Below are positions 28,837-36,919 of a stretch of 64,000 nucleotides of DNA, piece by piece. The notes under the pieces were generated by a model. The model saw only the letters and a program-made list of their open reading frames with translations. It was not told the DNA's origin and made no database searches. The stretch comes from Pseudomonas antarctica (GTDB lineage: Bacteria; Pseudomonadota; Gammaproteobacteria; Pseudomonadales; Pseudomonadaceae), in the NCBI RefSeq assembly GCF_900624995.1, contig NZ_UYXQ01000019.1, positions 1 through 64,000 on the forward strand. The letters run 5' to 3'. Made by a program: the position numbers and the translations under genes. The first letter of the stretch is position 1. Each line of letters opens with the position of its first letter.

Positions 28837-29619
28837 TTATTTGCACGTGGGGTAGACATCACAGGTGCGTCCATCGGGCATCGTTATCGGTTTAAAGTCA
28901 GTTGTATCGCTGTCGCAAGCGCCCTGCAGGTCTTCAAAATTTTTCCCTCGACAGCGTTTCCAACCGCCGGGTACAGCCATCCAGCGTCGGTCAAAAGCCG
29001 GCGCCTCCTCATCGGTGAGTGCCAGCACCAGCCTGAGTGTCTTTCCAGGCAGCAGATCTCGTTGTGCAACCCCACCCGCTCGCATTTTTTGCCGCTGCCC
29101 CATCGCGTCCAAAGCCTTGCATTTCAGAAGTTTCCTGATCGTATGCAACCGCCCGACCGTCCGAAAAAGCCACATACATTGCCCCGGCAACACCTGTACA
29201 CCTGAGTCTGGCATCCCTGCCACCCCCTCAGACTCAATAGGATCTGTAAAGTAGATACCCCCCAGATCCCCACCGACATCAGTGTCGCGCACGCCCCACT
29301 TCGCATAAAAGTTGAACTCCACACTGCGTAGCACCGTGGGGCAGCCCTCAATGGTTTCAGTCAACGGCAGGTCATAGCTGACCCGCCCGGCGACGGGTTT
29401 GTAATCAGCAATAATAATTTTCCGTTCAGGCCTTTTGCCGCGTCGCCGCGGCAGGTTGCAGAGTTGCTCTCTAGCGGGACGGTAATTCGCCGCGCCAATA
29501 AATCGAAATTGCGCCGGCAAATCCACCTCCAACGTGAAGTGGTCAACCGGCCCTACCGAACACCCCGAAAGCCATCCCATTCCAAGCACAGCTAAAGCGC
29601 CACGCATGCACCTATTCAT
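28837..29619 (-). CDS. Lipoprotein, candidate immunity protein to the lipase effector
   Basis: A 260-residue lipoprotein: signal to residue 19, lipobox GWLSGC, acylated Cys20. The mature part is beta-rich with several Cys (at least six), suggesting disulfides in the periplasm, and ends DVYPTCK. It overlaps the DUF4123 gene by 8 bp and lies 14 bp before the lipase. Immunity proteins against type VI phospholipases are often periplasmic lipoproteins encoded beside the effector. That role is inferred from position only, and no family was recognised. Confidence 0.65.
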   Translation of the reverse strand: MNRCMRGALAVLGMGWLSGCSVGPVDHFTLEVDLPAQFRFIGAANYRPAREQLCNLPRRRGKRPERKIIIADYKPVAGRVSYDLPLTETIEGCPTVLRSVEFNFYAKWGVRDTDVGGDLGGIYFTDPIESEGVAGMPDSGVQVLPGQCMWLFRTVGRLHTIRKLLKCKALDAMGQRQKMRAGGVAQRDLLPGKTLRLVLALTDEEAPAFDRRWMAVPGGWKRCRGKNFEDLQGACDSDTTDFKPITMPDGRTCDVYPTCK

Positions 29620-30448
29620 ACTTTTCCCTCAACCCTCGCCACTGCTGCTGCACCCGTTCGAAATGATCGCCGGGCACCTCGTCTTCTATCGGTTGCCAGC
29701 GAATCACGCTGGCTCGCGTCGCCTCCTCCAACCTGCGCACGACCAGGAATTCAAGTTGCTGAGGCCCGAGCCATTGCCAGGCTCGGGCTTGTTCCAGCAC
29801 CTGGGTCAGCCAGATACTGAGGTCTTGAAATTCGACTAAAGCGGCGAGGCCTTCGCTGTGTTCGATCAGCAGGTAGCGCAGGACATTGGCGTGCAAGATG
29901 GCCTCAGCCTGCGGGTTGGGTGTGCTCAACCAAGGCGCTGGCACAGGCACCGGGTACTCGCCAGGCGCCGGGTTCTCGCCCTCGCACCAGCGGCCCTCGT
30001 GCCAGTAGTACACGTTGATCAGCGGGCCGAGAAAGACCGGCCAATGATCGATCGGCAGGTGGGCCAACGCGCGAGCCAAGGTCCGGTTGTCGTGAAAGCG
30101 ATACAGGGCTTGGCTTCCTGCAGGGCCGACCAACAGACGCTCGCGCCAGTGTCGAACCACGCCTTCGAGATCATCATCGGGCAGGCTGCCCAACCAGCCC
30201 CAGTTCGTCTGCGGGTGTTGCAGCAACTCGACCAGTGCCGGTTCACCTGGCTGGTCCACTAGCAGGATCACCGGGCCGACAGTGGTCAGCTCGGCCACGG
30301 CCGTCTCACCGTAGAGACGGCAATACTGCGCAAGATTGCGCACCACCACTAGCGGCTCCCGAGTGGCGTGGTTGCCGTCAAGGATCAAGCACACTCGGCG
30401 TCCCGCCTGATGTTGCAGGGCCATCCAGCGGCCTGGCATGCTCTCCAT
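29612..30448 (-). CDS. DUF4123 type VI effector chaperone (Tap/TEC-like)
   Basis: A 278-residue cytosolic protein with the DUF4123 layout. An N-terminal region (VCLILDGNHATREPL) is followed by VGPVILLVDQPGEPALVELLQHPQTNWGW, then the conserved HWRERLLVGPAGSQALYRFHDNRTLARAL, and FLGPLINVYYWHEGRW. These adaptors load a cognate effector onto the VgrG tip. The start at 30448 overlaps the vgrG stop (TGATG) and has GGGGAGG upstream. Position between vgrG and the lipase points to the lipase as client. Confidence 0.85.
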   Translation of the reverse strand: MESMPGRWMALQHQAGRRVCLILDGNHATREPLVVVRNLAQYCRLYGETAVAELTTVGPVILLVDQPGEPALVELLQHPQTNWGWLGSLPDDDLEGVVRHWRERLLVGPAGSQALYRFHDNRTLARALAHLPIDHWPVFLGPLINVYYWHEGRWCEGENPAPGEYPVPVPAPWLSTPNPQAEAILHANVLRYLLIEHSEGLAALVEFQDLSIWLTQVLEQARAWQWLGPQQLEFLVVRRLEEATRASVIRWQPIEDEVPGDHFERVQQQWRGLREKYE

Positions 30449-32481
30449 CAAGCCGCCCTCCCCGGGGTGTTGCACAGGCCTTCGCGGCATTGCTCACACA
30501 CAGGGCAGTAGTCAGCGCCCAACTGCCGGGCCATCTCCATTATTACGCCCTGCACCGCTGAAACCTTCGGGGCATTCGTTGCAGCAAAAGGGCTCGCCGA
30601 CCTGCCAACAGGCGCAAGGCCACCGACAGTAATGGGCCTGCTGCTGAAAATACCACCCGCCTGGATCAGCAAATGCTCTCCGCCAGCCTGGAGGCTCAGT
30701 TGTGCACCGGCATTGATGACCAGGCTGACACCGGCTTTAAGATGGACCTGCTGCCCGGCTTCGATGACCAGGGTTTCACGCACATGGGTTTCGCTGCGGC
30801 CTTGAACATCCAGGCGATCATTCGCCTTCAGTACGACATGGCGATCACCCGCAGTGTGACGGTGCTCTGCGCTTTCCAGGTGAACGGTGCTTAGGCCCCG
30901 AATGATTTCACGCCGCTCTCCGGCCACCTCCAAACGACTGTCGTGACCGACCTGCTGCTCCAGATCCCGTTGGGCACGCAGGTAGATGAGCTCCTCGCCG
31001 TGGCGGTCTTCAAGGTACAACTCGTTGGCCCCACCGCCGCCCGTGGAACTGCGGCTGCGCAACACGCTACGCGTCTTGTATTGCGGCAAAGGATAGGCAG
31101 GCATGTGTAACGCATTGGGCAGGCAGCCATGGATCAAGGGTTGGTCGGGGTCGCCTTCGAGAAAGGTCACCAGTACCTCCATGCCCACTCGAGGAATCAA
31201 CATCGCGCCAAAGCCATCTCCCGCCCACCCGCAAGCCACGCGCACCCAGCAACTGCTCTTGTCATCGGTGTTGTCCAGGCGGTCCCAGTGAAAACGTACT
31301 TTCACTCGACCGTAGGCATCGCAATGCACCTCCTCGCCTGCGGGCCCGGTCACCGTCGCGGTCTGGCTGCCATTGATGGTCGGCTTGGTGTGCTTGAGCG
31401 ATGGCCGATGCGCTGCGCGCCAGGGCGTTGCGCTGAATCGGTTGCGATAACCCTGGAATACATCCACCTCAATCGCCGCCGCCTCCAGCACTTGCGGTTG
31501 ATAACCCTCATGACACACCGATTTGATCAACCACAGGTCGTTGCAGGCGGGATCCGGGTGATCAAGCAACTCCATAAAATGACCGCTGCTTAATGCCGGC
31601 TGATCGCTTCTACCCAGTGCACGATGGGAATCACTCTGATGGAGTTCCAGGCCTCGACGTGCCAGTTGCTTGCCACGCGCATGGCCGGTGAAACCGCCGG
31701 GGTAGCGGTAATCCTCAAGGCTTCGTACCGATGCAGCACTGGCCTTCTCTTGCAGGCGCAGCGACGGGTGTTCGAAGTCACGATCGCGCCGCACCGTTTG
31801 CCGGCTGCGGGTTTCCAGACGCACGTCGAAACGCCGGACCGCTCTGGTATCAGCCGCCAGGTCGCCCACCGCACGGTAGCGCTGCACAGGCAGGCGTCGA
31901 AACACTGTTTGGTCATCACCAAACACCAGCAGATGATTATCTGGGCTGTGGCGAAAATGGTAGTGAATCCCCTCCTCCTCACACAGCCGCTGGATAAAGT
32001 GCAGGTCGCTTTCTGCGTATTGCACGCAGAACGTACGGGGCGGATAAACCACCGGCCCAAGTTCGAAGGCATAGGCGTCGGCAAGGATGCCGTGATGCTC
32101 AAGTACCGCAGCGATGATTTGCGGCACGCTGTGCTGCTGGAAAACCCGCTGGTCACGCCGATGTGCAAGGCACGCCAACCGAGGCGCCAAGGTGAGGTGA
32201 TAGCGGGTGAGCCGAACACCGGGGCTATCCCGGCCAATGGCGTAGACCTGCCCATGCAGGCCCGCGTCCGCCTCACCAAAGTCCAGATAGGCTGGCAGGT
32301 GGAGCAGCGCCTCCAAATCCACACTGGGGTTTTCACTGACTAGCTGCAGGTGAATGAAATAGGGCTGATCAAGGAACTCGCTACCTTTGAAAGCCAGCAC
32401 CTGAAAATCACGGGGCGCGTCTGAAACATTCAACGCTGAAAATATCAACTTAATACGCGGCAAAACCAAATCGCCAACCAT
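30448..32481 (-). CDS. vgrG: Type VI secretion spike protein VgrG
   Basis: A 677-residue VgrG. The gp27-like base covers ~1-370 (VLAFKGSEFLDQPYFIHLQL, RTFCVQYAESDLHFIQRLCE-EEG). The gp5-like OB fold has DAYGRVKVRFHWDR and PRVGMEVLVTFLEGDPDQPL. A beta-helical needle follows (~490-620, ELIYLRAQRDLEQQVG then repeated short hydrophobic strands). A short extension ends YCPVCEQCREGLC, a compact Cys cluster. No other type VI structural gene is in the window, so this is an orphan tip-effector cassette served by a main cluster elsewhere. Its start is ATG 32481, with AAGG close upstream. Confidence 0.93.
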   Translation of the reverse strand: MVGDLVLPRIKLIFSALNVSDAPRDFQVLAFKGSEFLDQPYFIHLQLVSENPSVDLEALLHLPAYLDFGEADAGLHGQVYAIGRDSPGVRLTRYHLTLAPRLACLAHRRDQRVFQQHSVPQIIAAVLEHHGILADAYAFELGPVVYPPRTFCVQYAESDLHFIQRLCEEEGIHYHFRHSPDNHLLVFGDDQTVFRRLPVQRYRAVGDLAADTRAVRRFDVRLETRSRQTVRRDRDFEHPSLRLQEKASAASVRSLEDYRYPGGFTGHARGKQLARRGLELHQSDSHRALGRSDQPALSSGHFMELLDHPDPACNDLWLIKSVCHEGYQPQVLEAAAIEVDVFQGYRNRFSATPWRAAHRPSLKHTKPTINGSQTATVTGPAGEEVHCDAYGRVKVRFHWDRLDNTDDKSSCWVRVACGWAGDGFGAMLIPRVGMEVLVTFLEGDPDQPLIHGCLPNALHMPAYPLPQYKTRSVLRSRSSTGGGGANELYLEDRHGEELIYLRAQRDLEQQVGHDSRLEVAGERREIIRGLSTVHLESAEHRHTAGDRHVVLKANDRLDVQGRSETHVRETLVIEAGQQVHLKAGVSLVINAGAQLSLQAGGEHLLIQAGGIFSSRPITVGGLAPVGRSASPFAATNAPKVSAVQGVIMEMARQLGADYCPVCEQCREGLCNTPGRAA

Positions 32482-32782
32482 CCTTAGTTACCCGTCATCA
32501 ATGATTTGACTGAAAGGCTTTCTCCCGTCGGATGTTGATTGAACTGCCGGGATAAAGCGCCTGAACGCACTGAAGCTTAGCGATTTCAGGCGAAATTCGG
32601 GCCTCTAAAAATAAAAAAGAAGATTCGTACGGGCTGGTCGGAAGTGTCTTTTACAAGACAAGACAAGCGGCTGATTGAACAACTAGCAGCAACAAGAAAA
32701 GTCCCACATACATCTGAAGAACATAATTACCCATTAGAGAAACGGCTGACACTTATCAAGGATATAAGCCGCTCTCACATGT
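32482..32782. other. Intergenic region upstream of vgrG
   Basis: About 300 bp between vgrG (start) and the DapF-like gene (stop). It is AT-richer than its surroundings, with no coding frame of note. It must hold the vgrG promoter, but no convincing -10/-35 or terminator was identified. Confidence 0.4.
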
Positions 32783-33763
32783 TCAGACTTGCGGTCGTGC
32801 CGTCCCGAATAAACTGACGCTCAGCAGTGTTTCACCCTGACTCAGCAACCGTACCGGCGCCGTGCCACCCGGCATGACCACGGCCACTTCCCCTGCCTCG
32901 ACCCAACCTGCCCGCCACGCCGCGCAGGCCACTGCACTGGCGCTGGTTCCGGACGACGCCGTAGGCCCCTCGCCCCGCTCAAACACCCGCGCGATAACCC
33001 GATTAGCCGAAGACCGAGCGGCCCATTGCAGATTGACCCCGCCAATGCAGGGCTGACCGCGCCCGACAGGTGGCGCAAAGGCAATTGCCTGCAACCGCTC
33101 GAACAGGACGCTCTGCTGCATCAACTGATTGTCAGGTAATGCCAAGGCGTGCTCGACGAGTGTCACGCAGTGGGGATTGCCTACACGGACAAACTGGCTG
33201 CGTGCCCATTGCGGGTTGATCGCCGCCAGGCAAGGCACATGGCTGAACCCGCGATGCTTTTCGTCCACACCCTCAGCGCCAACCGCTGAGGGCCCGAACG
33301 CTGGCCGCCCAAGGGCCAGCCAGAAACCCGTTACCTGCCCGTAGACCGCAGGCTCGACGGTCGTTGCAACGGGCGACACAGCATCGGCTTTGTCGTGATG
33401 TACTCGCAACTCGCAGCCCTGAGTCATCAAGCCCTGATCGGTCAGCGCCTGGGCAAAAATAGTCAAGCCGTTGCCGCTGCGTTCGGCGAGTGAGCCATCC
33501 GTATTGACGATCAGCAGGTCAAAGGGCGGCGCGCACTGGAACGGCCCGACCAGCAAGCCATCGCAGCGGTGCGCCTTCGCACCCGCCGGACGCAGCAATG
33601 TGCCCCACTCACATTCGGATGCGACAGCCAAGGAGGCCCAGGCTTTTGCAGTACGCACGGCCTCGGCGGCGATGCCCTTGCGCCTTAATAAGGCAGGGCT
33701 GATCACACCGTAGATATTGCCGCGGGCATCGTAGAACGGGGTCATGGCGTCATTTATATCCAT
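32783..33763 (-). CDS. Diaminopimelate epimerase-like protein lacking catalytic cysteines
   Basis: A 326-residue protein of the DapF fold with two related halves. Landmarks are CDGLLVGPF, FDLLIVNTDGSLAERSGNG, VGNPHCVTLVEH, ANRVIARVFERGEGPTASSG and TSASAVACAAW. In true DapF the base pair is two Cys (CGNG and CGTG); here both positions are Ser (SGNG, SGTS). It is therefore not a standard DAP epimerase. It could use another chemistry, as PhzF does on the same fold, or be a racemase-like protein of the Ser subgroup. It is divergent from an MFS transporter, so metabolite synthesis plus export is possible. Confidence 0.75.
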   Translation of the reverse strand: MDINDAMTPFYDARGNIYGVISPALLRRKGIAAEAVRTAKAWASLAVASECEWGTLLRPAGAKAHRCDGLLVGPFQCAPPFDLLIVNTDGSLAERSGNGLTIFAQALTDQGLMTQGCELRVHHDKADAVSPVATTVEPAVYGQVTGFWLALGRPAFGPSAVGAEGVDEKHRGFSHVPCLAAINPQWARSQFVRVGNPHCVTLVEHALALPDNQLMQQSVLFERLQAIAFAPPVGRGQPCIGGVNLQWAARSSANRVIARVFERGEGPTASSGTSASAVACAAWRAGWVEAGEVAVVMPGGTAPVRLLSQGETLLSVSLFGTARPQV

Positions 33764-34157
33764 TGTCGCTGAGCCTCAAAAAGAAAAGAGACTGCGCGAT
33801 TGTGTGCGATAGCGTCGTTTGACACCACCCGCAGCCGTGGCGAAAACCGCTGGCGCGGACGTCCGAGCTCAGTCACCTGAGCACTAATAAGCAGTGGCCT
33901 GGAAAGTGGCAATCCGCCGCAAGACGCCCGGGGTCACCAGCGCTCACGGGGATTGCTCACTTTTCAGGCCACCTCCTGCAAACCCCACAAGTCTGGGTGG
34001 CTTCCAAGCGCCATCACGTTCCGTATGTGTAGAAATAAAAATATCGACCTTTATGCAGATTCCCAGCGTCAGGGGAACCCAACTCGCCCGCCAAGGCCTG
34101 ATGTGCAAGGATGTCGCACCGGACATCGTTCGTTGAACGCAAAACCAAGGATTTTCC
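33764..34157. other. Divergent intergenic region, DapF-like / MFS
   Basis: About 390 bp holding two divergent promoters. No hrp box is present: the GGAACC at 34075 has no CCACNNA at the right distance. No RNA gene, dyad or open frame with coding character was recognised. Confidence 0.4.
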
Positions 34158-35309
34158 ATGACTGCCATCCCCACCCCAGCGCCCGTGGTTCCCGGGCGGC
34201 TGGAACAAATGTCGACCCGTATCGCCTTTTTCATCGCCGGTTTCGGTATCGCCGCGTGGGCGCCGCTGGTGCCGTACGCCAAAGCACGCGCACAACTCAA
34301 TGAGGGCACGCTTGGTTTGTTGCTGTTGTGCCTGGGCATGGGTTCGATCATCGCCATGCCTGTGGCGGGAGCACTGGCATCACGCTATGGCTGCCGCCGC
34401 GTACTGACAGCCGGAACGATCATGATCTGCCTGGCCCTGCCGATGCTTGCCACAGTCAGTTCGATTCTATTGCTGATGGCTGGGTTGTTCCTGTTTGGCG
34501 CAGGCTTGGGCACCGTGGATTCGACCGTCAACCTGCAAGCGGTGATTGTTGAGCGCGCCAGTGGCAAAACCATGATGTCGGGCTTTCATGGCTTGTTCAG
34601 CCTGGGCGGTATCGTCGGCGCGGCGGGTGTTGCCGGGCTGCTGGGGCTTGGGCTGTCGCCGTTGCAGGCGACGCTGGTGGTCATTGTCATCATGGCTGCG
34701 GCGTTGCTCAAGGCCGGGCCACACCTGTTGCCCTACGGCAGTGAAAGCTCGGGCCCGGCGTTTGCCGTACCGCACGGCGTGGTGATGTTTATCGGCTGCC
34801 TGTGCTTCATCGTATTTTTGGCTGAAGGTGCCGTACTGGACTGGAGCGCCGTGTTCCTGAGCGCCGAGCGTGGCCTTGATGAGGCTTACGCCGGCCTTGG
34901 CTACGCGGCGTTTGCCCTGACCATGACCGCCGGGCGCCTGACGGGTGATGCCATTGTCCGACGGTTGGGTGCGACCCGAGTGATCGTGATCGGTGGCGCG
35001 CTGGCCACCGCCGGCATGTTGCTCGCCACACTCTCCCCAGCCTGGGAAACGGCACTTCTTGGGTACGCATTGGTGGGGGCCGGTTGTTCGAATATCGTGC
35101 CGGTGCTGTACACAGCCGTCGGTAAGCAAAAGGTCATGCCGGAACATATCGCGGTGCCTGCCATCACCACACTGGGTTATGCCGGTATTCTCGCAGGCCC
35201 TGCCGTAATCGGTTTTATCGCCCACGGCAGCAGCTTGAGCACAGCCTTCGTACTGATTGCGATGTTGCTGGCGGGTGTCGCCATCAGCGGCAAGGTTCTC
35301 AACGTGTAA
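34158..35309 (+). CDS. MFS transporter, YbjJ/fucose-permease-like
   Basis: A 383-residue transporter with 12 predicted helices. The opening RIAFFIAGFGIAAWAPLVPY and GTLGLLLLCLGMGSIIAMPV match the YbjJ group, with LFLFGAGLGTVDSTVNLQAV and MMSGFHGLFSLGGIVGAAG typical of that subfamily. AAGGA lies 6 bp before the ATG. The substrate is unknown. It is divergent from the DapF-like gene and convergent on the HrpL-type locus. Confidence 0.85.
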   Translation: MTAIPTPAPVVPGRLEQMSTRIAFFIAGFGIAAWAPLVPYAKARAQLNEGTLGLLLLCLGMGSIIAMPVAGALASRYGCRRVLTAGTIMICLALPMLATVSSILLLMAGLFLFGAGLGTVDSTVNLQAVIVERASGKTMMSGFHGLFSLGGIVGAAGVAGLLGLGLSPLQATLVVIVIMAAALLKAGPHLLPYGSESSGPAFAVPHGVVMFIGCLCFIVFLAEGAVLDWSAVFLSAERGLDEAYAGLGYAAFALTMTAGRLTGDAIVRRLGATRVIVIGGALATAGMLLATLSPAWETALLGYALVGAGCSNIVPVLYTAVGKQKVMPEHIAVPAITTLGYAGILAGPAVIGFIAHGSSLSTAFVLIAMLLAGVAISGKVLNV

Positions 35310-35336
35310 ACCGCTCATCTCACTGGGCCAGGGTAT

Positions 35337-35885
35337 TTACCTGGCCTTGTGCGCCTCGTGCAGTTCCAGCCAGCGCTCCAGGCTTCTGCTACACAGCCAT
35401 CCATCATGCTTGGGGCGCCCAAACAAACGCGTATTACTCGCACGCTCCAATGACCGTAATAAACCGGGGCGTTCGATGATGTTTTTTGCCGTGTACACGC
35501 AGTGCTCGCTGTACTTCTTTCGAGGAAGCCCGGTGGCGGGCTCCAGCATCAGCATGCCCTGTGAGTCGGTGGCATCGGGGTCATTCATCACGGTTTTGAG
35601 CAGTGCAATATCCACGTATTCAAGGGCTTCAAAAAAAACCGTGCGGTCCTTGGGCTTATCCCTCAATTGCTTGAAATAGCCTTGCAGGGCCTGAACGACT
35701 TCGGCATTGCCTTGACCATGAAAGGGATCCTGGCTGAAGGCGCCGCGTGAGCTGTTACCGCGCAACGCAGATGCGGCGGCGCCCAGGCTATCGCGGGTGA
35801 TATACCCATCGCCATCGATGATCGAGTCGTTCAGCAACGGACGATTGAGAATCTCCCTGGCCACCAGAATGATACGGTCCTGCAC
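35337..35885 (-). CDS. HrpK-like modular protein, candidate type III substrate (182 aa)
   Basis: The start is a GTG at 35885 with GGAGGAG 7 bp upstream and just 1 bp after the stop of the preceding gene, so the two are coupled. The protein carries a helical module with an EF-hand-like loop: AREILNRPLL then DGDGYITRDSL (~residues 9-36). There is a middle segment VVQALQGYFKQL...EALEYVDIALL, and a third module AKNIIERPGLL...HDGWLCSRSL. The middle segment matches VVQELNSHFGQLSEYF...LEYLAGL in the 317-residue protein at 36920. Function is unknown; HrpK-type translocator helpers are the nearest recognised group. Confidence 0.65.
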   Translation of the reverse strand: MQDRIILVAREILNRPLLNDSIIDGDGYITRDSLGAAASALRGNSSRGAFSQDPFHGQGNAEVVQALQGYFKQLRDKPKDRTVFFEALEYVDIALLKTVMNDPDATDSQGMLMLEPATGLPRKKYSEHCVYTAKNIIERPGLLRSLERASNTRLFGRPKHDGWLCSRSLERWLELHEAHKAR

Positions 35886-35886
35886 G

Positions 35887-36249
35887 TTACTCTCCTCCCA
35901 ACGCTTGCGCCGCAATTTGCCGCAGCGACGACTGCGTCAAGCGGCCATCCTTTACAAACGCGTGCAGCTCGCCAAAGTTCTTCTGCAACTCGCCCGCCAA
36001 TTGGCTATCGGTGGAGTTGGGGCCCGGCAGCGTTGTGTTCGCGCGCGCAGTCGGCGCGTTCTGCAATGCCTGGTAGCGCAACGAAGACAACGTTGCGCGC
36101 AACAGAGCAGGCCGCCGCGGCGCTACATCCGGCGCAGCGAATTGATCATCGCAAGGCGACGGAACAATGGGTGGAGGCGAAACCCAATGTGTCTCTGACA
36201 CAGCCATGGCCGTTGCCTGTCCGCGCGGTATTGCACCCTCAATTTTCAT
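35887..36249 (-). CDS. Small HrpL-regulated protein with one HrpK-like module (120 aa)
   Basis: The N-terminal ~65 residues are Pro/Ala/Thr-rich and probably unstructured (WVSPPPIVPSP). The C-terminus is one copy of the shared module: LAGELQKNFGELHAFVKDGR then LTQSSLRQIAAQALGGE, resembling the modules of its two neighbours. GGGAG lies 7 bp before the ATG at 36249, and a hrp box lies ~100 bp upstream. It may be a type III secreted protein or a chaperone-like partner of the coupled 182-residue protein. There is no signal peptide. Confidence 0.65.
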   Translation of the reverse strand: MKIEGAIPRGQATAMAVSETHWVSPPPIVPSPCDDQFAAPDVAPRRPALLRATLSSLRYQALQNAPTARANTTLPGPNSTDSQLAGELQKNFGELHAFVKDGRLTQSSLRQIAAQALGGE

Positions 36250-36346
36250 GTGTCATCTCCCACCTTTTCCGGATCTACACTTACCTGACAGCTACCACCG
36301 AGGCACCCCGGATCGTCGAATCGACTCCAGGGCGGCAAGCAACCGA

Positions 36347-36374
36347 TATGTGGTCGGCTGCGCGCAGTAGTTCC
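36347..36374 (-). promoter_or_regulatory. hrp box (HrpL sigma factor promoter)
   Basis: Minus strand GGAACT-N15-CCACATA, matching the HrpL consensus GGAAC(C/T)-N15-16-CCACNNA. It lies ~98 bp upstream of the 120-residue gene and is one of three such boxes within 1.7 kb, all in the same orientation as the genes they precede. Confidence 0.72.
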
Positions 36375-36424
36375 GGGCAAACGTTGAATACCAATGACTG
36401 CATGTAAAAAAGTGCGGCGCAGGT

Positions 36425-36766
36425 TCAAACAGGCCTTTGCCCGCGCCACCAGGTCGTAACACCGTTGATCAGTGCGGCCCACACACCCTTGGAGTGCCTC
36501 AGCGGCTGGGTATTCGTGTCGCCTGCATGACCTGGGGCAAGCATGCCGCGAGCGAAATCATCGGCCACCGGTGCCTGGAATTTACGCTGCCCTGCAAAGG
36601 TTTTCATGCGCTGCATCTCTGCAGCGTATCCGTTCGCCAAGGCCGCATAGAAGGCGTTACTCGATGCCTCTTCCCCTTTTACCGATGCTGAGCGATCAAC
36701 CTCAGGGCCTTTGGAAAAAGCGTCACGGCTGCCGGTTTGGCAGGATTGGAACGAGGTTGAAGTCAT
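36425..36766 (-). CDS. Candidate HrpL-regulated secreted protein (113 aa)
   Basis: The start at 36766 (MTSTSFQSCQTGSRDAFSKG) gives a Ser/Thr-rich N-terminus with no acidic residue in the first 14 positions, the usual look of a Hrp type III export signal. The body has SNAFYAALANGYAAEMQRMK and a basic, Trp-containing end (WAALINGVTTWWRGQRPV). No family is recognised, and no clear copy of the module in its neighbours is seen. A hrp box lies ~68 bp upstream. GC content is lower than in flanking core genes. Confidence 0.6.
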   Translation of the reverse strand: MTSTSFQSCQTGSRDAFSKGPEVDRSASVKGEEASSNAFYAALANGYAAEMQRMKTFAGQRKFQAPVADDFARGMLAPGHAGDTNTQPLRHSKGVWAALINGVTTWWRGQRPV

Positions 36767-36833
36767 GTCTTGGCCCTGATTCAGTGTCTGAAAAGGCGAC
36801 CGGCTCCGGTAAAGCCGCTGGATATGTATGCCC

Positions 36834-36861
36834 TGAGTGGCAAATGTGTGGAAATAGTTCC
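36834..36861 (-). promoter_or_regulatory. hrp box (HrpL sigma factor promoter)
   Basis: Minus strand GGAACT-N15-CCACTCA, 68 bp upstream of the 113-residue gene. Both conserved blocks and the spacing fit the HrpL promoter consensus. Confidence 0.72.
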
Positions 36862-36919
36862 TTGAACAATTCGCAGCACGAGGCGCCGCCAAGTGTTCGC
36901 AGCGCCTGATTGCCCTGCG

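Noticed and set aside
34075..34100. GGAACC upstream of the YbjJ-like MFS gene as a fourth hrp box
   Set aside because: No CCACNNA block 15-17 bases downstream on the same strand.
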